This document shows positions 18,300 through 28,234 of a stretch of 64,000 nucleotides of DNA, piece by piece. The stretch spans positions 868,001 to 932,000 of the forward strand of contig NZ_JACRTA010000001.1 in assembly GCF_014385065.1 (NCBI RefSeq). The letters are read 5' to 3'. Under the pieces are notes generated by a model. It did not search any database. It was not told the origin of the DNA and was given only the letters and a program-made list of their open reading frames with translations. Positions within the stretch are counted from its first letter, which is position 1, and the number at the start of each line of letters is the position of its first letter. The position numbers were made by a program, and so were the translations under genes. Source of the stretch: Lentihominibacter hominis. GTDB lineage: Bacteria > Bacillota > Clostridia > Peptostreptococcales > Anaerovoracaceae.

Positions 18300-18318
18300 T
18301 GCGTTAATTCTTACAATT

Positions 18319-19449
18319 TTATGACGAAGCAAAGGCTGACTGCTTGTAAGGAAGAGTTACAGTGAGAGTTATCATTTCGTTTTCACTTGAAGCTGATATA
18401 AGTCCGCCGTGAAGCTCTACTATTTCTTTGGAAATAGCTAAGCCTAAGCCAGAGCCTCCTGTTGATGTGGAGCGTGAAGAGTCCAGACGAAAAAATTGCT
18501 CGAAAATACGGTCAAGTTTGTCGGCAGGTATAGTTTTGCCGTGATTGCTTACTATTATATCGATCCCGATTTTGCCGGGAGACATGGTGAGATTTATTCG
18601 GGTATTAGGATAACTATAATTTATGGCATTGCGGATAAGGTTGTCGAAGACACGTTCCATTTTGTTTCTGTCACATAGAATCTCAATATCGGGTGCGATA
18701 TCAGTATCCAGTGAAAGATTTTTCTCAGATAGTATAGGATTAAATTCATAAGAGATCTGTTCCAACATACGGGAAAGATTTGTAGGCTCTTCTTCAAGGG
18801 CAGGAGTGGACAGATTGAAGCGGGTAATGTCAAAAAATTCGTTGATGAGGTCTTCAAGACGCTGGGCCTTTTCCAGTGCTATTCCTGTATACTTTGCTCG
18901 AATGTCAGAAGATATTTGTGGTTCATCACGCAGAAGACTTAAATATCCTATGACGCTGGTAAGCGGTGTTTTCAGATCATGAGCAAGATAGACGATCAGA
19001 TCATTTTTCCGTTGCTCTGCTTCTCTTGCAGCGCGTTCATTTCTCAGAGCCTGTTCTCGGAAAAGGTTCAGCTCGTCTTGGACATTTTTCATAGGAGCGG
19101 CAAGTCTTACAGGGGTATCTTTTGATGTGATCATTTTTTCCGAGGCGTCTATTACATCATCAAGATACCGAAGAGGCTTTGATACAAAATAATAACTGAT
19201 AAGCGTCATACCCGAAATGATCGGAAGCCCTGCAAATATCAGTATATACTCTCTTATAAAACTTAACAGCCGGTAAAGAGGATCCTCAGCAAACCAAATA
19301 TTGTTAGATACATATCTTGATATTGCATAAGCTATAAAAAACAGCATGATAAAAAAAATTGTCATGGACAGAAAATATCTGAATATTATTTGTCTTGAAA
19401 GTTTACTTTTTTGGGTTTTTTTGTTTTCTTTATTCAATTGTATAACCAA
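18319..19449 (-). CDS. vanS: VanS-type sensor histidine kinase
   Basis: Membrane sensor kinase of about 376 residues with two transmembrane segments (about residues 27-47 and 70-90), a short extracellular loop, a HAMP-like linker, the phospho-acceptor box YLAHDLKTPLTSVIGYL with His near residue 157, and a C-terminal ATPase domain ending DSSRSTSTGGSGLGLAISKE. It should phosphorylate VanR in the presence of glycopeptide. The start is uncertain: there is no ATG near the front, only TTG codons at 19449 and 19437, both overlapping the end of vanR. A low-level non-ATG start would keep sensor below regulator levels. Confidence 0.9.
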   Translation of the reverse strand: MVIQLNKENKKTQKSKLSRQIIFRYFLSMTIFFIMLFFIAYAISRYVSNNIWFAEDPLYRLLSFIREYILIFAGLPIISGMTLISYYFVSKPLRYLDDVIDASEKMITSKDTPVRLAAPMKNVQDELNLFREQALRNERAAREAEQRKNDLIVYLAHDLKTPLTSVIGYLSLLRDEPQISSDIRAKYTGIALEKAQRLEDLINEFFDITRFNLSTPALEEEPTNLSRMLEQISYEFNPILSEKNLSLDTDIAPDIEILCDRNKMERVFDNLIRNAINYSYPNTRINLTMSPGKIGIDIIVSNHGKTIPADKLDRIFEQFFRLDSSRSTSTGGSGLGLAISKEIVELHGGLISASSENEMITLTVTLPYKQSAFASS

Positions 19450-20143
19450 CCCCCCATACAGTTTTTATGAATTTTGGTTTTCGTGCAGGTTCTTGCATTT
19501 TTTCCCGGAGTCTGGCTATATGAGCCATTACGGTATTGTTGTTATCAAAATATTTTTCTCCCCATACAGCTTCAAACAGTTCCTCTGAGGCAACTACCTT
19601 TCCTTTTGAGTTACAAAGATACCATAGGATAGAGAATTCTATAGGAGTCAGAGATAAGGCTTTTCCGTTAAGCGTACATTTATGTTCTGTTTTTGAAATG
19701 TGTAGACCTCGTATATCTATTTCTTTCGGTTCAGGAGTTTCTAAAGCAGCATTAGCGCTGTTATAACGTGTGTATCGACGAAGCTGGGTTTTGACTCGCG
19801 CCATCAGTTCCAGAGGATTAAAAGGTTTTGTCATATAATCATCTGCTCCCAGAGTCAGGCCCGTGATTTTATCCATGTCTTCCACTTTTGCCGTAAGCAT
19901 GATGATGGGATAAAAGTGATCATTTCTGATGTGGTGGCACAGGGAGAAACCATCCATATCAGGAAGCATGACATCCAGAATAGCTAAATCCAGATCTTCT
20001 TTTTTTACGCATTCCAATGCATCTTTTGCATTATAAAATTTAAAAACTTCGTATCCGTCATTTTTAAGATAGACTTCCACAAGGTCTGCTATGGCAGTTT
20101 CATCATCGACTATTAGTATTTTTATTTTTTTTATGTTAGTCAT
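19430..20143 (-). CDS. vanR: VanR-type OmpR-family response regulator
   Basis: A 237-residue response regulator. The receiver domain carries the acidic pair DDE near residues 15-17, the phospho-acceptor Asp in LAILDVMLPDMDG near residue 56 and the conserved Lys in MTKPF near 105. The C-terminal winged-helix DNA-binding domain ends in KTVWGVGYTIE. It is the first gene of the cluster and overlaps vanS by 20 bp. The order vanR-vanS-ligase-vanXY-vanT is that of the VanG-like cluster of C. difficile. A good promoter lies at 20179-20207. Confidence 0.93.
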   Translation of the reverse strand: MTNIKKIKILIVDDETAIADLVEVYLKNDGYEVFKFYNAKDALECVKKEDLDLAILDVMLPDMDGFSLCHHIRNDHFYPIIMLTAKVEDMDKITGLTLGADDYMTKPFNPLELMARVKTQLRRYTRYNSANAALETPEPKEIDIRGLHISKTEHKCTLNGKALSLTPIEFSILWYLCNSKGKVVASEELFEAVWGEKYFDNNNTVMAHIARLREKMQEPARKPKFIKTVWGVGYTIE

Positions 20144-20178
20144 TATCGGGCCTCTTTGTATTATTGATATCAGTATTC

Positions 20179-20207
20179 AGTATATCAGAGAGGAGATGTA
20201 AAAGCAA
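20179..20207 (-). promoter_or_regulatory. promoter of vanR-vanS with flanking inverted repeat
   Basis: Minus strand TTGCTT (20207-20202) and TATACT (20184-20179) are 17 bp apart, 36 bp from the vanR ATG. ATGTAAAA (20196-20203) overlaps the -35 and recurs inverted as TTTTACAT at 20243-20250, a possible VanR or regulator site. Confidence 0.55.
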
Positions 20208-20382
20208 TTTTCAGTAAATATGAGAAAAGAGAATCTTAAAGATTTTACATAGAGGACATTGCGGGATATGTGAATAGTAGTATGCACTTGTTAAAATTAT
20301 AGCTTTAATTATAATCAATCGCAGAATGTATTAACGGAGCTATAAGCTATTTTTAGTTTGATTTTTTAGGGCTTTTTAAAAT

Positions 20383-20472
20383 ATGTTGTCAGAGGGAAAG
20401 AACATTTTAATAGTTACTCATGATATAAAAGCAGTTAATAATTGCCCAAATTTTAGGTGGTATTTGGCATGA
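20383..20472 (+). pseudogene. relic of an ABC-transporter ATPase (H-loop region)
   Basis: The 29-codon frame includes EGKNILIVTHDIKAVN. This matches the last beta strand and H-loop (x-I-L-I-V-T-H-D) of ABC ATPases and then runs into unrelated sequence and a stop. No Walker A, Q-loop or signature motif is present in any frame nearby, so it is a remnant rather than a gene. It lies between vanR and the collagen-like gene, in a 458-bp stretch otherwise without coding sequence. Confidence 0.5.
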
Positions 20473-20544
20473 TTGAGCCGTTTAAAAAAGTGATTTGTTT
20501 TGGAAAATAATCCGGTTTGTATAGGGGAACTCTTTGATTGCAGA

Positions 20545-20571
20545 ACAGCTTTTGTATAAAAAACATAATAT
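20545..20571 (+). promoter_or_regulatory. sigma-K-like promoter upstream of the collagen-like gene
   Basis: AC (20545-20546) and CATAATAT (20564-20571) are 17 bp apart, close to the Bacillus/Clostridium sigma-K consensus (AC, about 16 bp, CATAnnnT). It lies 31 bp upstream of the start. This is short and degenerate, so the match is suggestive only, but it fits an exosporium-type product. Confidence 0.35.
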
Positions 20572-20601
20572 GAATAAGTGAGGAAAGGAGTTATATGCTA
20601 A

Positions 20602-22983
<2,382 letters not shown>

Positions 22984-23035
22984 TTGAGATATACTAATCA
23001 GATAGTAATAAAAGAGATAGCTGATGTTTTACTCT

Positions 23036-23087
23036 AAAAAGAGGGGAATGCCGTTTGATTTAATAGGTGGGTTATCCTCTCTCTTTT
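23036..23087 (+). terminator. terminator of the collagen-like gene
   Basis: AAAAAGAG (23036-23043) pairs with CTCTTTTT (23080-23087) and is followed by GTTTTT. It overlaps the stop region of the convergent DUF1048 gene, so it may serve both strands. Confidence 0.45.
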
Positions 23088-23434
23088 TGTTTTTCTGTAA
23101 TTTTTTTATGGATATCAAGATTAAATTTATCACGCTGAACCTCCATATATGTTTTGCTGTTGTTCAATAGTTCATCACAAAAGGAAGCTACATCTGAACC
23201 TGTTATTTCTAATATTTTTTTGCCTCTTTCAGCGCTTTCCTCGAATAAATCGAGAAGACTTGCAAAAATCGACATCATATCCATGCTGGAGGTGCTGTCT
23301 GCTGCAAAACTCCACATGTATTTCTGGATCTTGTGATATACGAAGCTATATTCTTCGGGAAGGGCTTTTGCACGGCGCTTCATTTGCTTCCATTCTTTTT
23401 TCTCGCCTATCATTTTTCTGAAAATATTAATCAT
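23072..23434 (-). CDS. DUF1048 family protein
   Basis: A 120-residue, mostly helical soluble protein starting MINIFRKMIGEKKEWKQMK, which fits the DUF1048 family. Such proteins are commonly encoded directly after a PadR-like regulator, as here, and have no established biochemical role. Its start overlaps the PadR stop by 8 bp, so translation is probably coupled. Its end meets the terminator of the collagen-like gene. Confidence 0.8.
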   Translation of the reverse strand: MINIFRKMIGEKKEWKQMKRRAKALPEEYSFVYHKIQKYMWSFAADSTSSMDMMSIFASLLDLFEESAERGKKILEITGSDVASFCDELLNNSKTYMEVQRDKFNLDIHKKITEKQKERG

Positions 23435-23756
23435 TAATTCCCTCCTTTAGTTCATTTATCTTTGAAGATATGAATTCCCATCTTTTCCAGAAGTCGCATA
23501 ATTCTTTTCGCCCGAGATTATTAAGTGAATAAAATTTTCTTGGGGGTCCGAGAACAGATGGTTTTTTTTCTGTGGTTACCAGCTTGTTTTTTTCAAAGCG
23601 TATCAGGATTGTATATACTGTTCCTTCTACTACATCTGTAAAACCTAATGAATTGAGCCGTCGTGTTATCTCATAGCCATAAGTTTCTTCTCTGTTTATG
23701 ATTTCAAGGATGCAGCCTTCAAGGATACCCTTTAACATTTCAGTGGTATTCTCCAT
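23427..23756 (-). CDS. PadR-family transcriptional regulator
   Basis: A 109-residue regulator with the PadR winged helix: LEGCILEIINREETYGYEI near residues 12-30, then EGTVYTILIRFEKNKLV and GPPRKFYSLNNLGR. PadR proteins usually repress a transporter or their own operon in response to small toxic compounds. Here the only partner is the DUF1048 gene. The 160 bp upstream contain TACT-N7-AGTA within 23805-23820, a possible autoregulatory dyad. The start ATG at 23756 is preceded by AAAGGAG. Confidence 0.9.
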   Translation of the reverse strand: MENTTEMLKGILEGCILEIINREETYGYEITRRLNSLGFTDVVEGTVYTILIRFEKNKLVTTEKKPSVLGPPRKFYSLNNLGRKELCDFWKRWEFISSKINELKEGIND

Positions 23757-23862
23757 GTTTATATCTCCTTTGTATATCTATGCTCAGGTATTAAGTGTTA
23801 CTGATTACTGCTATATAGTATTACATAATAGATATGGTGTCAATAGATATGTGCGTTTAATT

Positions 23863-23908
23863 AAATATACCATTCCGGTCAAAGGTATTTGGCTGAAATG
23901 GTATATTT
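23863..23908 (-). terminator. terminator hairpin downstream of the DUF1847 gene
   Basis: AAATATACCATT (23863-23874) pairs perfectly over 12 bp with 23897-23908. It follows the stop of the minus-strand DUF1847 gene; T-rich sequence flanks both sides. Confidence 0.55.
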
Positions 23909-23922
23909 AATATTTTTATTTA

Positions 23923-24561
23923 TTATTCTTTAAGCAACTTTGAATAATAGGCGTTAGCTTGGTATAAAGCGGCTACTGGGTTATGTGCTAACACGCGGTC
24001 TTTTGTTACTAAAGTGGTACACAGCGCGTCGGAATATTTGAAGAACATGCTGTCATGGCCGACACAAAGGCCTATGACTATGTTGAGATCAGTTTTTTCT
24101 TTATTCAAAAGCTTTGCCTGTAAAATGGGGTTGCACATATTTTTTCCGACTGATTCACAGCAAGGGGGTATTCCTACTGATGTTTTTTCCTGAGCTCCGA
24201 TTTTACAACTTACACCGGCAACATCAAACCCTTTTTTTCTAAAAATCTTGGCTGCTGTACGAGCTTCTGAAAGCAGACCGACACATGTAGCGATACCCAG
24301 TTTTTGAGCTTTGATTTTTTTTGCAAATTCCATAATTTCTTCTATTCTTGTCATTTTACAGTAATTTTCAAACTCAACTTCTGCTGCGGCAATAGTTATA
24401 CGATTGTTTTCATCGTCTTCTATATAAAGTTTCATAGTATCTTCAAGAAAACGATTATCCATATTTTGTGTGGGACAAAAATCTGGATAGACTGAATCTT
24501 GTTTATTACAATTGGAAGTACTACAGTCTATGCAGCTTCTATTTGTATCCTTTTTTCTCAT
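23923..24561 (-). CDS. DUF1847 metal-binding protein
   Basis: A 212-residue protein with an N-terminal Cys cluster (SCIDCSTSNC, then a further Cys near DFCPTQN) that fits the DUF1847 family of putative metal-binding proteins. Further conserved cysteines occur in ATCVGLLSEAR, VSCKIGAQEK, GIPPCCES and IGLCVGHDS. The biochemical function is unknown; the spread of Cys residues suggests an Fe-S cluster or other metal site. The gene stands alone between a terminator and the aro operon. Confidence 0.8.
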   Translation of the reverse strand: MRKKDTNRSCIDCSTSNCNKQDSVYPDFCPTQNMDNRFLEDTMKLYIEDDENNRITIAAAEVEFENYCKMTRIEEIMEFAKKIKAQKLGIATCVGLLSEARTAAKIFRKKGFDVAGVSCKIGAQEKTSVGIPPCCESVGKNMCNPILQAKLLNKEKTDLNIVIGLCVGHDSMFFKYSDALCTTLVTKDRVLAHNPVAALYQANAYYSKLLKE

Positions 24562-24664
24562 TTTGTCACCTCTCTTGTGACTTTATTATACTACATAGCA
24601 ACCAATGACTGAATAGTTTGTCTGATTATTTTGATTTTGTCATATATCAGGGGTTGTTTCAGAC

Positions 24665-25975
24665 TTATAGATTCAGTTCTCTTTGAAGTCGTTTTTTTAG
24701 CTGATATGCTGAACAGGATTCGCTGTTGTCAAATGTGATATCAGCAGCGGCTCTGTATATAGGTAGCCGTTTTGTTTCCATTTTATAGAGTGCTGCTTTG
24801 CTTTTAGAAAGTGGTCTGCCATTTGTCGGAAGGCAGTCAACGGGTCTTTTGATATGTATGATAATTCCGTTTTGTCTGAGTGCGTCTACATTCAAAGGAT
24901 TCAGAACGGTACCCCCACCTGTGGCTATTATGAGTCCGTGTTTTTTTCCAAGTCTTTCTGCAGTTTCTTTTTCTCTATTTCTGAAGTACTCTTCTCCGAA
25001 GAAATCGAAAAGTTCGGAGACAGACATACCTTCATTTTTTTCGATTTCCTGATCCATATCTATGAAAGTTCTGCCGGTCTGTTCAGAAAGAAGTTTCCCT
25101 ATAGTGGATTTTCCGCTTCCGGGCATGCCGATAAGAATGATATTGCGTATTTGTTTCTGAAGCTGTGAAATTATTCGTTCATTCTCCTTTTCAAATGTCC
25201 CCGGCATACCGAGAAAATATCCGGCTGCGGCTGTAGCCTGAGCCACAAGCATAGGAAGACCGTTAGAAAATTTCAATCCTGCTTTTTCGGCTTCCAAAAT
25301 CAGACGGGTCTTAAAAGGGTTATATATTACATCTATTACTGAATGACATCTCGGAAAATCTGCAAGGTGTATGATACTTTGCAGATTATGGGGGTATGTC
25401 CCTACAGGTGTAGTATTGATTATAACGTCAATATCAAAGGCAATATCCGGCAGATCTTTATATGTAAGCTGCTGTATTGGACAAGACAGAAAAGTTTGTT
25501 GGGCTTTCTGTCTGTTTGCTGTTGCAGAACGGGAAGCTATATATATTTGCGAAGCGTTGTTATCGGATACGGCTTTGCAGACTGTCAGCGAAGTGCCTCC
25601 TGTACCCAGTATCAGTATAGTTTTGTCTGAAAAGCTGATACCTGCTCGTTTTGCGGCATATAGGAAGCCCTCATAATCTGTATTGTGTCCTATCAGCCTG
25701 TATTCATCTTTGCCGGAGCCGGATGATTTCCAATATAATGTATTGACGGAACCAATATCTTTTGCAAGCGGCGATATCTCATCACATAGAGACATCACCG
25801 CTTTTTTGTAGGGAATTGTGACATTGAGTCCGTTAAAATCACGGGCATTTATAAATTCCGGCATTTCTTTTTCTGTAAGGCTGAACAGATTATATTCATA
25901 TTTTCCAAGAGCTTCATGTATTTCCTTAGAATAGCTGTGGACCAGCGTTTTTCCTATCAATCCGTATTTCATCAT
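24665..25975 (-). CDS. aroE-aroK: fused shikimate dehydrogenase-shikimate kinase
   Basis: A bifunctional protein of 436 residues that catalyses two consecutive steps of chorismate synthesis. Residues 1 to about 270 are AroE: MMKYGLIGKTLVHSYSKEIH, catalytic K in NVTIPYKKAV, NTD in GHNTDYEG and the nucleotide loop GTGGTS. Residues from about 277 are AroK: P-loop GMPGSGKST near 283, IDMDQEIE and ATGGGTV. The start ATG at 25975 overlaps the pheA TGA (ATGATG), with no clear own ribosome site, so it is probably read by coupling. It is the last gene of the aro operon. This domain order places steps four and five in one chain. Confidence 0.93.
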   Translation of the reverse strand: MMKYGLIGKTLVHSYSKEIHEALGKYEYNLFSLTEKEMPEFINARDFNGLNVTIPYKKAVMSLCDEISPLAKDIGSVNTLYWKSSGSGKDEYRLIGHNTDYEGFLYAAKRAGISFSDKTILILGTGGTSLTVCKAVSDNNASQIYIASRSATANRQKAQQTFLSCPIQQLTYKDLPDIAFDIDVIINTTPVGTYPHNLQSIIHLADFPRCHSVIDVIYNPFKTRLILEAEKAGLKFSNGLPMLVAQATAAAGYFLGMPGTFEKENERIISQLQKQIRNIILIGMPGSGKSTIGKLLSEQTGRTFIDMDQEIEKNEGMSVSELFDFFGEEYFRNREKETAERLGKKHGLIIATGGGTVLNPLNVDALRQNGIIIHIKRPVDCLPTNGRPLSKSKAALYKMETKRLPIYRAAADITFDNSESCSAYQLKKRLQRELNL

Positions 25976-27123
25976 ATCAATTCCGTATAACAACCCAAGA
26001 ATACAAATGTTTCAGGCTGGTTTTCCAATTCGCTGAGGAGATTGATCAGAGCAGGAGAATATACAGACGCTTCAAGATCAAAGTAAAACATGAATTCAAA
26101 ATCACTGCCTGGGATAGGTCTGGATTCTAATTTTGTCAGATTGATACCCAGAGCTGCAAATTTAGCTATAGTATGATAAAGCGAGCGCGGAACATGAGGC
26201 AGAGACAATATTAGACTGATTTTGCCTGAGCCGGGATAAATCTCTAGGTTTTTAGATATGCAGATAAAGCGAGTATAGTTGTTGTCGCTTACCTGAATGT
26301 GTTTTTTCAATAGCTCTAATCCGTAGAGGTCAAGGCATTCTTTTGAAGAAATGGCAGCGACATCTGTTCTGTCGCTCTCGGCTACCATTTTGGCTGCCAG
26401 TGCTGTATTTTCACATACAGTGACTTTCACATCTTTAAGAGTTTTAAGGAATTCTCCACATTGGCCAATGGCTTGTTCATGGGAGAATATTTCCTTTACA
26501 TCGGAGAGCTTTGTACCGGCTTTTGCCATAAGATTGTGACTTATGCGCAGACGTATGCTCTTTACGATATGAAAATTATAGTTTTGCATGAGATCGTAAA
26601 CTGCACCTACTGAGCCGTATGAGCTGTTTTCAATTGGCAGAATTCCGTATTGACACAATCCTTTTTCAACAGCATTGAAAACACCTTCAAAGCTGTTGAA
26701 ATACATTATACTTGGTACTTCGAACAGTTTTTCACAGGCAGCCTGAGAATGTGACCCGGCGACACCTTGGCAAGCCACGACAGCTTTATTGGGAAAAAGC
26801 TGAGGAGTCTGTTCAAGCGCAGTTTGGATTCTTTGTGCCAGATCCGATTTTCTTGCAAGGAAGTTGTTCTGGCATGATCTGCTGGCGTCAAAGATGGTAT
26901 TGAAAAGCAGTCTTGCGTATCCATCAAAAGGCTCTCCGATTTGTTCTGAGACTTTGTGAAGGACTTCTTTTTCACGGGTATCGCTGAGAACGGGAATTCC
27001 ATTATCTTTTTTATATTTTGCGATCTTTAGAGAAGTTTCCATACGTTCTTTGAACAGATCGGTAATTTTTGAATCGATACTGTCGATATCTTGTCTCATT
27101 TGTTCCAAATTTTTCGTTGTCAT
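25972..27123 (-). CDS. pheA: chorismate mutase-prephenate dehydratase (P-protein)
   Basis: A 383-residue bifunctional enzyme converting chorismate to prephenate and then to phenylpyruvate. The AroQ chorismate mutase is at about residues 1-85 (RQDIDSIDSKITDLFKERM). The dehydratase is at about 105-285 (GVAGSHSQAACEKLF and ENSSYGSVGAVYDLM). A C-terminal ACT domain carries ESRPIPG, the Phe-binding ESRP element, implying feedback inhibition by Phe. ATG at 27123 overlaps the aroC stop as TAATG with GGAGG nearby; the longer in-frame extension to 27204 lies inside aroC and is not supported. Confidence 0.95.
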   Translation of the reverse strand: MTTKNLEQMRQDIDSIDSKITDLFKERMETSLKIAKYKKDNGIPVLSDTREKEVLHKVSEQIGEPFDGYARLLFNTIFDASRSCQNNFLARKSDLAQRIQTALEQTPQLFPNKAVVACQGVAGSHSQAACEKLFEVPSIMYFNSFEGVFNAVEKGLCQYGILPIENSSYGSVGAVYDLMQNYNFHIVKSIRLRISHNLMAKAGTKLSDVKEIFSHEQAIGQCGEFLKTLKDVKVTVCENTALAAKMVAESDRTDVAAISSKECLDLYGLELLKKHIQVSDNNYTRFICISKNLEIYPGSGKISLILSLPHVPRSLYHTIAKFAALGINLTKLESRPIPGSDFEFMFYFDLEASVYSPALINLLSELENQPETFVFLGCYTELI

Positions 27124-28232
27124 TATTTTACCTCCATAATACAATCTAAAATTCCTAAGGCCATAGCTGCTTCCGCTATAGGGACAGCTCTTATGACGAC
27201 GCAAGGGTCATGTCTGCCTTTTATTCTGAGTTTTGTGTTTTCATGCTTATCCAGATCCACCGAATCCTGCTCTTTTGCTATAGACGGAGTTGGTTTAAAA
27301 GCCAGTCTTGCAATTAAAGGCATTCCCGTAGTAATGCCTCCCAGGATTCCCCCGTGGTTATTGGTTTTTGTTTTGACTGTACTGTCATCGTAATAAAATA
27401 CGTCATTATTCTCAGATCCGGTAAACGCTGCTGCCTGGAAACCTGCGCCGAATTCCAGCCCCTTTACAGCAGGAATGCCGAAAAATATGGGAGCAAGGAC
27501 GCTTTCCAGCCCGTCGTACATGGCTCCGCCAATACCGGCGGGGACATTCAGCGCGCAGACTTCTATGATACCTCCTACTGAATCTTTATCTTCCATAGCC
27601 AGCCATATTTTTTTTTGCATTTCCAGCTTAGATTTATCTGAAATGACGGCCATATCTTTTTGCTTCAGTGATTCGAGAAGGCAGGATGTTGTGCTGACCG
27701 GGTCAAAAGGGGTATCTTTGGCGTCAGATATGGAATATATATGGGCGCCTATTGATATTCCTTGTTTTTGTAGTATCTGTAAGGCGATACCGCCCGCTAT
27801 ACACAGCGGTGCTGTCATTCTGGCTGAAAAAGGACCCCCTCCAGCCATATTAAGATTTTTTCCGTACCGTATCCTTGCTGTATAATCAGCGTGTCCCGGT
27901 CTTGGAATTGACCGCAGGAGCTTGTAATCCCGGGAACGGGTATCGGTGTTTCTTATTTCCAGGGAAATGGGATCTTCCGTAACGATCATTGTTTTCGTTC
28001 TGCTTGTGCTGTTCAAAGGAGTAAGACCTTTTAATGGGACAGGAATATCAGGTTCTTTGCGTTTCGTGGCAAAAAAGCTGTTCCCCGGAGCTCTTCTCTT
28101 AAGAAATGCTTCAAGCTGATTCATATCTATTTCGGTTCCCGGCGGTATGCCGGTTATCTCTACACCTATGGCGGGTTCATGGGAGCCGCCCCAGATGCTT
28201 ATTTTCAAATGGTTTCCTATGGTGGATTTCAT
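27123..28232 (-). CDS. aroC: chorismate synthase
   Basis: A 369-residue FMN-dependent enzyme that makes chorismate from EPSP, the last common step. The start IGNHLKISIWGGSHEPAIGV matches the first family block, although the usual G-E-S-H-G is GGSHE here, a known variant in Clostridia. Other blocks are RPGHADYTARIRYG and the GGILGGITTGMP region. It is 2 bp from the end of aroA, so the genes are tightly coupled. Confidence 0.95.
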   Translation of the reverse strand: MKSTIGNHLKISIWGGSHEPAIGVEITGIPPGTEIDMNQLEAFLKRRAPGNSFFATKRKEPDIPVPLKGLTPLNSTSRTKTMIVTEDPISLEIRNTDTRSRDYKLLRSIPRPGHADYTARIRYGKNLNMAGGGPFSARMTAPLCIAGGIALQILQKQGISIGAHIYSISDAKDTPFDPVSTTSCLLESLKQKDMAVISDKSKLEMQKKIWLAMEDKDSVGGIIEVCALNVPAGIGGAMYDGLESVLAPIFFGIPAVKGLEFGAGFQAAAFTGSENNDVFYYDDSTVKTKTNNHGGILGGITTGMPLIARLAFKPTPSIAKEQDSVDLDKHENTKLRIKGRHDPCVVIRAVPIAEAAMALGILDCIMEVK

Positions 28233-28234
28233 GC

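Noticed and set aside
14228..20143. van cluster as a recent transposon insertion
   Set aside because: No transposase, integrase, terminal repeats or target duplication could be seen next to it in the window.
26706..27002. Open frames inside the aro genes in other frames and strands
   Set aside because: They overlap well-supported enzymes fully and have no family features or ribosome sites.
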